Positions 50,134 through 57,611 of a stretch of DNA of 57,611 nt are shown here, in pieces (positions within the stretch are counted from its first letter, which is position 1; every line of letters begins with the position of its first letter). Position numbers and translations under genes: made by a program. The stretch lies in contig JAOPGA020000522.1 in the NCBI GenBank assembly GCA_026419775.2, positions 1-57,611 on the forward strand. The letters run 5' to 3'. The DNA comes from Acrasis kona (Eukaryota > Heterolobosea > Eutetramitea > Acrasida > Acrasidae). The notes under the pieces were generated by a model. It was given only the letters and a program-made list of their open reading frames with translations, had not been told where the DNA came from and did not search any database.

Positions 50134-51027
50134 TTAATGTTTCCATTTTAATTCATGTCCATTATTACTGTGTGGTTCTAAAAATCCTCTAAAGATCATA
50201 ATATCGTCTTCTTTATCTTGCTCTTGTGGATTACCTCTGGAATAAACCCATCTTGCACCATAACCTTGTACTGTGCGCACTTCAAAGCAAGGTATGCCAT
50301 GCTATTAATGTCAAAAAAGAATTAATATTTATTATCTCATTCTTACAGGTAAGAGATGTGAATTAATCCAGTCGGCTTGTTCGAGGATTTTTTCCAATAC
50401 AACAATGGCTTTTTCATTTCTTTGCTTTGCTCCACCTGTCATGGTTCCCCAAAAGTTATCAGTTACACTTCTCTTGCAATGCTTGTCTAGTGCACGCCCA
50501 CCAACGCTCAAATCCTTATTGTGCATTACATTGAAGGAATTGATTAGTTGTTGTCTCGAAGGTAAGAAGTAATCTATACTGCCTGGTGTTTTTCGTTGCT
50601 TTAGCATCGTTAGGATACCTCTAAAGCCTATTGTAGACAAAAAGGGACTCAATTCTTGTAAAGGGTCATTTGTCACTTCCATAAGGTTGGGTGTAAGGCT
50701 GTTCAGACTTGTAAGTGTGACTACGTTTCATATAATTAACTATTTTTACTGATCGTAATAAATTGTATCTTCTTGCAAGTCCACAAATTTGTTAAATTGA
50801 ATAGGAAACTTTTTTTCAACAGCCCACCTATTAAGTACGTCAACAACTTCTTCAGCGAACGGTTCGCGCGGATATCCCCCGTTATTTGTTACAGTTGTTG
50901 AATTAAAAAGTGAATGTTCTATATAATCTGTGGTACAATCTGCAAGTGTTGGAGCTGATTTGTTAGTAGGTAGAACCATCGTTCCCAGTTTCTTGATAGA
51001 TTCATGGAATCGTTGGACGGTTATCAT
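50134..51027 (-). CDS. Conserved-looking cytosolic protein, unknown
   Basis: Exons 5' to 3': 50750-51027, 50347-50707 and 50134-50301; introns 42 and 45 bp; 268 residues from ATG 51027. Joins restore continuous sequence (TIYYD|HLNSLTPNLM and SHLLP|HGIPCFEV). The C-terminal part is compact and rich in conserved-type residues: GFRGILTMLKQRKTPGSIDY, VGGRALDKHC, FWGTMTGGAKQRNEKAI, GYGARWVYS, MIFRGFLEPH, HELKWKH. This looks like a globular family member with invariant Trp, Arg and His positions, but I cannot name the family. A 5' leader intron is possible because an AG lies five bases before the ATG. Its stop is 5 bases from the tectonic stop. Confidence 0.7.
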
Positions 51028-51428
51028 CGAAACTATTTTTGTAAAGTAGCATTTCAATTACAAGAATCTGAGTTCATTCCTGTTCACATGAACACCGAAG
51101 CCGAAAGCATCGGCTCTATCAGAGGTCAGGTCCATTGAAATGCGTCACTGATGAAGACCGTAAATTGTTTCTCACTTACTTCTCATGAGATGCGAGGAAA
51201 TCACCAAATACTAACCTTGCTCTAACTCAAAAGTGGGTGGGGGTATAAAAAGTAATCCACTCTTTTGAGTTTTGAATATGATGTTCTTGTATTGATACAT
51301 TATTTGTTCAGTGTATTGAATATAGAATATTTGGGCTTGATAACAGGTGTGAATCGTAGTTTTAAATATTATGCTAAGGAACAGATATGGTTGTGACAAA
51401 CTGTTTATCAAAAAATTGCTTTATTTGC
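51028..51428. other. Spacer with small hairpins
   Basis: About 400 bp upstream of the 268-residue protein and downstream of the EGF/Thr-rich gene. Two adjacent hairpin candidates occur: tgttcacatgaaca (51081-51094) and agccgaaagcatcggct (51099-51115). No open frame is convincing. The part 51200-51420 is T-rich and probably the 3' flank of the surface-protein gene. Confidence 0.4.
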
Positions 51429-52826
51429 TTACAATAAGGCTGCTGCGGCGACTGCTGCTGCTCCTACTGCTCCGACTACAACAGTAGATGCAGTGGATGC
51501 ATCTTCTCTTGATGTGTCCTCACCGCTTTCATTTTGAGATGGTGCTTTGGTGGTTGCTTTAGTAGTTGTGGGGGCGGTAGTGGTGGTTGCTGGGGCAGAT
51601 GAAGTAGTTGATGGTGCTTTGGTGGTTGCTGGGGCAGATGTGGTTGTTGCAGGGATGCATGCATTTTCGCAGTTGGCTCCTTCAAATCCAGATACACATT
51701 GGCACACTTTGTTGGAATCACACTGTCCATGACCTGAGCAGACAGCGTTTCTAAATCTTCTTGCTGGAGATGCGTTGTTGTCACCGCTCAAGTTTTGGTT
51801 CTCGCATGATGATGATGCGGTAAGGACCGATCTGGCTGGTGAAGCAAGGTTGTCACCACTCAAGTTTTGGTTAGCACCACAGATGGGTAGTCCGGTAGGT
51901 GGGGAAGTAGTGGTTGGTGCGCCAGATGTCATTGGTGCACTGGTAGTGGTTGGTGCGGAGGTAGTAGGGGCAGAGGTAGAAGCACCACATCCTGGGGCCA
52001 CAACACTGGGACATCTTGCTACTGGTTCAAGGCTTGAGCCAAGAGGAACAGAATTAAGGACGTTGCATTTAGCATCGTACGAGACGGCTGTAACTTGGAA
52101 GTCATTGTCTTCCTTCACAATAGACCATAAATAAGTGACGATGTCGTTTTGAATCTTGAAGTCAAGTGTTACTGGAGCAGCACATTGGTTGGCTGCAACT
52201 GGGCATCCGCTCAAAACTGTACCTGGTAACTTGACACCACATCTTACCAAGGCAAGTGGTGATTTGGTTAAGGTGTAGTAAGTAAGTTCCGTTCCTCCTC
52301 TTCCTTGGGAGGTTCTTGTGGCCAAATGAATTCTGTTTTGTACGTCCTTGTCAAAGCTAATGTAAGCGGCAACGTTGTCAGTGTTGAGGGTCAACGATCC
52401 AACAAGCACGTCCTTCTTTGTGTGTGTCAAAACTCCATTTGCGAAGGTGTACTTGTCGTCACCATCTGAAACTGAACCGCCTCCAAATTCGAGAAAGTAT
52501 GGGACTGTGGCGGGAGCGGGGTTGCTTGACTTTGTGGGTACGAGAGCAGACGTAGTGTAGGAGATGCTGTTAGTGTTCATCAAGTTTTGTGCGAACACTA
52601 CATTGTCACCTTGTATGGATCCTGGTTGGCACAACAACTCACCGGCNCTTTTTTGTTGAAGGTTTAGGTCTGGGATTGTGTACTTGTATAAAGTGTTGTT
52701 GTTTGCGGCGTAAAGGTTGTTGGAGTCAACGACTTGAACTGGTGTACATACAACAGTTTGAGAGTCAATTCCGAATACTGAACCGGCAACCAATGCGAAT
52801 GATGATGCTAGGGTGATGAATTTCAT
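51429..52826 (-). CDS. GPI-type surface protein with EGF-like module and Thr/Pro-rich stalk
   Basis: 465 residues from ATG 52826 (KFITLASSFALVAGSVFG signal peptide). The ~290-residue N-terminal part is beta-rich and Asn-rich (ANNNTLYKYTIPDLNLQQK; YFLEFGGGSVSDGDDKYTFA). Two Thr/Ser/Pro/Ala blocks (APTTSAPTTTSAPMT and later) flank an EGF-like module: CSGHGQCDSNKVCQCVSGFE followed by GANCENAC. The phrase NQNLSGDN.ASPAR occurs twice. The C-terminus (ASTVVVGAVGAAAVAAAALL) is a GPI-attachment-type hydrophobic tail. Probably a heavily O-glycosylated cell-surface protein. One base (52647) is N. The 5' leader carries a run of six CAA repeats (52828-52849 on the complement), as in some well-translated messages. 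Confidence 0.85.
   Translation of the reverse strand: MKFITLASSFALVAGSVFGIDSQTVVCTPVQVVDSNNLYAANNNTLYKYTIPDLNLQQKXAGELLCQPGSIQGDNVVFAQNLMNTNSISYTTSALVPTKSSNPAPATVPYFLEFGGGSVSDGDDKYTFANGVLTHTKKDVLVGSLTLNTDNVAAYISFDKDVQNRIHLATRTSQGRGGTELTYYTLTKSPLALVRCGVKLPGTVLSGCPVAANQCAAPVTLDFKIQNDIVTYLWSIVKEDNDFQVTAVSYDAKCNVLNSVPLGSSLEPVARCPSVVAPGCGASTSAPTTSAPTTTSAPMTSGAPTTTSPPTGLPICGANQNLSGDNLASPARSVLTASSSCENQNLSGDNNASPARRFRNAVCSGHGQCDSNKVCQCVSGFEGANCENACIPATTTSAPATTKAPSTTSSAPATTTTAPTTTKATTKAPSQNESGEDTSREDASTASTVVVGAVGAAAVAAAALL
51778..51872 (-). repeat. 23-bp direct repeat, 72-bp period, inside the surface-protein gene
   Basis: ttgtcaccgctcaagttttg at 51778 and ttgtcaccactcaagttttg at 51850 differ by one base over 23. 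Each encodes NQNLSGDN. It marks a 24-codon duplication of the stalk region. Confidence 0.7.
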
Positions 52827-53235
52827 GTTGTGTTGTTGTTGTTGTTGTTTGATTATTTGCGTTTGGTGGTTTCGGTTCGACTCTTTTATGCCAACTATCA
52901 TTCTATTAATAATGTGAAACATACTTTAATTAGACAATAGAGAATTTAAAATTGTAAGGAGGGAGTTTGTCCTTTTTCAGAAGCCTATGACCCCTTTGGT
53001 TATATCTTCTCGGTATGGAGAAGCTGAACGTGAGAGTTCAATTATCAACAGTTATTTTTAAATCAAAAGTTCTCATGATATTGTTTATTGGCCCAAATTT
53101 CATAGAGTACTTGTAATTTTGAATGTCTTCAGAAAGTTGTAAGAAAAATCTACTTTTGTGAAACAAAGAAACAAGTCCATTATAACTTGTTTGGTAAACT
53201 CAAAAATGTATTATTAGATTTTACAATTGGTGTAT
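52827..53235. other. Divergent spacer with CAA-repeat leader
   Basis: Holds the 5' leader of the minus-strand surface protein ((CAA)n on that strand at 52828-52849) and the promoter of the next plus-strand gene. Otherwise AT-rich with no frame or repeat that stands out. Confidence 0.45.
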
Positions 53236-53709
53236 ATGACCTCTTATGGCGGCTCAGCATTCCCACCTATGCGTACCGCAACCCCTGCGAAAAAGTTACG
53301 ACCATTAAAATATCTTGCTGAGCCATTACCAACATCAACAGAGGGCAATATTAATTGTGACTACCTTTCGTTACTGACACCTTTCAAGGTAGAATCGTGG
53401 TCACCTGATGAAAATATGATGAGAAAGACCGAATACAGCAATAACATAAAACATAGGAAGGTAGAATTTGCTAAAGAGTTTCGAAAATATAACAAACCAA
53501 ATCCACCCAAGTTAAAGGGTCCTAACGAATTAAAATTGCTAAACACACAACCAAAAATAAAAAAACTCAAGGAGAGAAGGTGTTCGACTAGAGGATGGGA
53601 TAACGAACCAACAATACCAGCATTTGATTACACATTATTATACATGAAGGAAGTCAAAGAACCAATTCATGAAATGTACAATTATAGGAAGACGAACAAC
53701 AAACATTAA
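53236..53709 (+). CDS. Small basic protein, unknown
   Basis: 157 residues from ATG 53236 (in-frame TTG/GTG upstream not used). Pro- and Lys-rich with short motifs: SAFPPMRTATPAKKLRPLKY, LLTPFKVESWSPDE, FRKYNKPNPPKLKGPNELK, CSTRGWDNEPTIPAFDY. No signal peptide or TM. The spaced Pro-x-Pro and Trp motifs resemble filament- or microtubule-inner proteins of axonemes, but this is only an impression. An AATAAA lies 3 bases beyond the stop. Confidence 0.55.
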   Translation: MTSYGGSAFPPMRTATPAKKLRPLKYLAEPLPTSTEGNINCDYLSLLTPFKVESWSPDENMMRKTEYSNNIKHRKVEFAKEFRKYNKPNPPKLKGPNELKLLNTQPKIKKLKERRCSTRGWDNEPTIPAFDYTLLYMKEVKEPIHEMYNYRKTNNKH

Positions 53710-54133
53710 TAAAGAGCATCTACTACATTTCATCAATAGTTTATAAGAGGTCTTGACACAATAAAGAATTAATAAAACTAACATGTTAATTGTAATTTAC
53801 ATAACACGCAGATTCCAGGAATCTTGAAAAGAATTCATATGGTATAGAGCATGAAATGATCAACTCTAACATCTATTATCATTCGTAAACACTTTTAAAT
53901 TTGGGTGGAGTTGCTCCATTCTATTTGCTGTTCGACTTAAAGATTTTATCCCCATGCCCAAATCGTACGAAAGGAGCTGAAATAGGATATATTCTTCCGT
54001 TGAATGATACTTTCTTGTCTAATGCTACGTTTTACGGTACATAAATAATACAAACTTACGTTTTTGGTTTTGTAACGATTGAAACGGCATAATTGTTTAA
54101 AAAGTATCAACAGCAGTTGATACCCACCAGCGG
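53710..54133. other. Spacer, nothing recognised
   Basis: 424 bp, AT-rich. The first 40 bases hold AATAAA copies for the upstream gene. A short run near 54108-54127 (cagcagttgatacccaccag) precedes the surface-protein start. No frame or hairpin of note. Confidence 0.45.
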
Positions 54134-57100
54134 ATGCATCGTAGTATATTACTCTTATGCTTCTTTGCCCTGCTACACGTGGCTTACAACCAATGTAATT
54201 TCGTTGGTTCTAATCCGTACTACAGCATACCACTCAGCGAGGGTAATGGAACAGTTATTCGTGAGTCGGTTTCAGGTAGTACATATTCACCTATAATGTC
54301 GGGAAGCGCACCCTCATGGACCAGAAGAGCTCCTCCAGGATACTCTGCGTCATTAACTCTCGACGGAACGAACACTTACTACAGTATTCCACAGGGTAGC
54401 TTCGGCTGCTCTTCCAACTTTACGATCACATTATGGGCTAAGCTAAGCGCGTCAGCAAACACCAGTATCGGCTACACAATTATTAAAGGACCTTGTGGAA
54501 CAAGCATAGAGTTTTCGAACAAACAGTTTACATTTACATACGGGGCTACTACTATACTTTCTACAGTAGCGTCCGGAGTATTATTTGATCAATGGTACTA
54601 CATAACCGCCACTTCTGATTTTACGAACTTAATCAACTACCTGTACGTTAACAGCGTCTTACAATCGAACTCATCATTCACGTCGTCTAACTCCGCTTCG
54701 GATTTCAAAATTGGAGCTTCGGGTTCTGGAAAATTCTTTTCGGGATCCCTAAACGCGATTCAAATTTACAAGTCACTACTGAACCAAACAAGCGTTTACA
54801 ACGCTTATACTCAATCCGATAATACATGTAACGGAGTTGGAACTTGTACGAGCAACACATGTAACTGTCCAACTGGTTACTCTGGACCAACCTGCCAATA
54901 CTTTGCCTGCAATTCTACTATGAATTCAAATTCAAGTGTGTGCAGCTCAGTTGGTGCTTGTATAGCACCTGGTAACTGTACTTGCCCAACAGGTTACAGC
55001 GGTTCACAATGCGAAATATACGCATGTTATTCTGTTCGCAGTAATTCCATAGGTACTTGTTCAGGTAATGGAGTTTGATGCTACGCCTAATAACTGTATC
55101 TGTAAGAGCGGTTATTTCGGATTTAAGATGCGAATCATGGACTTGCGCAGGAACAATGAACAATGATACTAACGTTTGTTCCGGAAGAGGTACATGTCTC
55201 TCTCCAACGGGAGTTAAGACTTACCCAATGGTCGGTCCAGCTCAAGCTGGAGCTATATACTTTAGCGACTATCAACTTTTAGGAGCAGTTGATACCTTTC
55301 AATTTTGGGGAGGATCTTGGCAAGATTCCTTACAGTGGTCCTCCTCTGAAGCCAATTACAACTCCCCTAGGTACTATACAAACGGAGGTGGGATGAATTA
55401 TTTAAAATTACCACCCGGTGATTTTGTATCTAATATAAATGTCTACTTGTACAGTAGCATACTCTTATGTATCGAATTTATGAGTGCTCGAAATGTGACT
55501 TATAGTCCGACGGGTAATTGTAGAGACCTTGGCTATGGAGTCTCCAGAATAACATTAGGAGCTAGCGAATACTTGATTGGATTTTTTGGATATTGGTCAC
55601 CTAACGGTTTCGTTGGTGTTAATCAGGTGGGATTCTACACAAAGATGCCAGGAACAGGTTGTCAGTGTCCAACAGGTTATTATGGATTGGCTTGTAACTT
55701 GTATACATGTTATGGAACAATCAATAATGATCCAAATGTATGTAGTACTAAAGGTTTTTGTGGAGCAATTGATAATTGTACTTGTAATGCCGGATATTAT
55801 GGTCAGAGATGTGAAGCATATAATTGTTATGGAACGTTATATAACGATACACAGGTTTGTTCAGGACATGGTTCATGTGGTACACCAGATAATTGTGCAT
55901 GTAACGCTGGTTATTATGGACAGAGATGTGAAGCTTATATGTGTGGTGGTGTATTGTTTAATAGCTCCAGTGTTTGTAGTGGAGCAGGAACTTGTGTTTC
56001 TCCTGATAAATGCGTTTGTAATAACAGTACTCTGTACGGACAGGTTTGTCAGTTTAGTTATAATAATCTACCCATCAATGCCTTTTCAACCAAATATAAT
56101 TTAGCTCCCTTTAATTCGTATTCTTACAATCTTGGATACGACTTCTCGGTCAACCAACCAACAACCATAACACAAGTCGGTATATACTCAAACTGCGAAA
56201 CTTTTCAGCAAAACAACTATTTAACACTGTATGATTCTTCTACAGCCATGCTTAATAGATGGGTTATTAACAATGCATCTTCATTGAGTAAAATACTTCT
56301 TACGAAGTTTGTTGTTAGGGATATCGAACCATATATCTTGTATCCCAATACTGTCTATACTCTGTTCATGTTTGTAGGTGACAGTTGTGGTGGAACTTTC
56401 GGTGCAGCTAGTTCTGTACCAGATTTTACCATTCTCAAACCGACAGGAGCATCATACATCAATTATATCCAAACTAGATATGATTTTGGTGGTGGTTTGA
56501 ATACTTACGGTGGTATTACTGAGCAATCTCAAAACCAAATAGCATCTGCTACATTCTCTTTTATTCCATTCAATAACACAATAATTTCTTGTTATGGTAT
56601 TCTATCAAATTCCTCTTCAGTTTGTGGAGGCGTTGGTACTTGCAATAGTAATGGTACTTGTACTTGTCCCAGTAATTATGCTGGACATATGTGTCAAGTA
56701 AGAACAGATGTTGGGTACCGCTATGCTTATGTTACCGATAAAAATAGCCAACCTAATCAGATTTACTCATTAAACTTTGGTGTAGTGATCAACGTAACTC
56801 AAAAAATTAATGTAACACGGTTAGGTCTGTACGGCGCATGTTTAGGTTTTTTAAATAATAACTACGCCACTGTTTTCAATGCAAGCTCAAATATGGTTTT
56901 GGCACAGTTAACTTTTAATTCGAGTAATCAGGGTACACGGCTCGGTAATACAAGAAATTACTTCCAAGATTTGAAAACACCACTTGTGTTGCCAGTTGGT
57001 CTATATGCTATAACTGCCTTCTATGCTGATTCTTGTGGAGGTAATATTCTTAATAGCACTGGTGTTAGCCAGAATGTGGGAGCTCCTTATGTTGTGACCA

Positions 57101-57611
57101 CTCAGAGCATTTTTGGTGGATCGGATCAAAACACTTATCCAACTAGCACAGATTCTATGATCGATCAGTACACTGGTGCAACGATGACTTTTTATGTGAT
57201 TCCAAGTACAACTCCTACGCCCACACCCACTCCAACCCCCACACCTACTCCAACCCCCACACCTACTCCTACACCTACTCCTACACCAACGCCCACTCCA
57301 ACACGCACGCCAACTCCTACACCCACTCCTACACCAACACCTACACCGACTCCGACCCCTACGCCCACTCCTACGCCCACTCCTACACCCACCCCAACTC
57401 CTACGCCCACTCCAACGCCCACCCCTACACCTACACCTACACCTACTCCAACGCCGACTCCTACACCGACACCAACGCCCACTCCAACACTCACGCCAAC
57501 TCCTACACCCACTCCTACACCAACACCTACACCGACTCCGACCCCTACGCCCACTCCTACACCGACACCAACGCCCACACCGACTCCTACACCTACTCCA
57601 ACGCCCACTCC
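54134..57611 (+). CDS. Large secreted EGF/lectin-like surface protein, runs off the window; two frame breaks
   Basis: Signal peptide ([18 protein letters not shown]). Residues ~30-230 form a LamG/concanavalin-like domain ([40 protein letters not shown]). EGF-like repeats follow ([20 protein letters not shown] and further copies with YYGQRCEAY). Near 55320-55660 a jacalin-like lectin pattern appears ([32 protein letters not shown]). Two beta-sandwich modules then occur ([20 protein letters not shown] and [20 protein letters not shown]), similar to DUF4082-type domains. A Thr-Pro stalk starts at ~57208. The reading frame is interrupted near 55078 and again near 55124, each consistent with one extra base; downstream the frame is open to the window end. 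These may be sequencing errors or decay. Likely an adhesin-like, O-glycosylated surface protein. Confidence 0.75.
57208..57611 (+). repeat. Thr-Pro hexanucleotide array with higher-order unit
   Basis: Imperfect ACNCCN hexamers encode an unbroken (Thr-Pro)n run to the window edge. A 92-bp segment at 57283-57374 recurs at 57469-57560 with a single difference, 186 bp (62 codons) apart, so part of the array was duplicated as a block. The array probably varies in length between alleles. Confidence 0.9.

Noticed and set aside
51120-51200. Box C/D snoRNA candidate (actgatga)
   Set aside because: Only a C-box-like word; no matching D box or terminal stem in place.
57192-57608. Minus-strand Gly-Val repeat frame of 138 codons
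   Set aside because: Mirror image of the Thr-Pro array; no start context, and the plus-strand frame continues a real secreted protein.
57208-57611. Hexamer array as telomeric or subtelomeric repeat
   Set aside because: The hexamers vary at synonymous sites and keep the Thr-Pro frame, so it is a coding stalk.

Overview
The window is nuclear DNA of a unicellular eukaryote. It is gene-dense and AT-rich, uses the standard code, and is broken by very short GT-AG introns: I placed 38, all 34-45 bp except one of 97 bp, most with a TAAC/TAAT-like motif near the 3' end. The gene set combines VPS11, importin-beta 3, RNase H1, a mitochondrial EF-hand type II NADH dehydrogenase, and a tectonic, which belongs to the ciliary transition zone. 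It also has RhoGEF, BTB, RGS/cyclase-like, NACHT and many ankyrin or RCC1 proteins. This suits a free-living amoeba or amoeboflagellate. A heterolobosean (Naegleria/Acrasis relative) is my best guess, from gene style alone.

Layout. 1-2.4 kb: a partial unknown gene, a hairpin-rich spacer, and a SAP + pRiA4b-ORF3-like protein. 2.5-6.5 kb: VPS11 in six exons, whose stop abuts an antisense coiled-coil gene (6.5-7.6 kb). 7.9-9.9 kb: three small genes of unknown function. 10.3-11.9 kb: a 13-repeat ankyrin protein with an F-box-like start. 12.9-14.6 kb: an unknown protein with a beta-sandwich-like part. 14.8-17.04 kb: a secreted RCC1-repeat protein that stops at a cluster of N bases, directly joined to the 3' part of an ankyrin/Cys-rich gene, so the join looks like an assembly seam. 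18.5 kb: a secreted C16orf89-like protein. 19.8-23.2 kb: importin-5. 23.2-29.4 kb (minus): a large helical unknown protein and a membrane NIT-like/cyclase-like/RGS protein. 29.7-32.4 kb (minus): a coiled-coil protein with repeated F-x-P-x-I motifs and one frame break. 32.9 kb: RNase H1. 33.7-35.2 kb (minus): BTB-BACK-SPRY. 35.4-36.8 kb: a tiny membrane protein and a PX protein. 36.8-37.9 kb (minus): a synapsin-like ATP-grasp protein. 38.0 kb: a small mitochondrial protein. 38.3-40.2 kb (minus): NDH-2. 40.4-42.9 kb (minus): a NACHT NLR-like protein with C-terminal repeats. 43.1-46.8 kb: SH3-RhoGEF-PH-coiled coil. 46.8-47.9 kb (minus): unknown. 48.0-50.1 kb: tectonic. 50.1-51.0 kb (minus): unknown conserved-looking protein. 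51.4-52.8 kb (minus): a GPI-type EGF/Thr-rich surface protein. 53.2 kb: unknown. 54.1 kb to the end: a large secreted EGF/lectin-like protein entering a Thr-Pro stalk that leaves the window.

There are no operons. Neighbours share compact divergent promoters (78-93 bp) and very short tail-to-tail spacers (overlapping to 22 bp), and several stop codons sit inside the AATAAA signal. I saw no tRNA, rRNA, CRISPR or clear transposon. Three genes (the 29.7-32.4 kb coiled-coil gene, the NACHT gene and the last surface protein) contain single-base frame breaks; together with the N bases these could be sequence errors as easily as real decay.

The most interesting items are the synapsin homologue, the NIT-cyclase-like-RGS fusion, the NLR-like protein with an Asn/Gly-rich N-terminus, the composite 97-bp intron with a possible 11-nt microexon, and the SAP + pRiA4b-like fusion.
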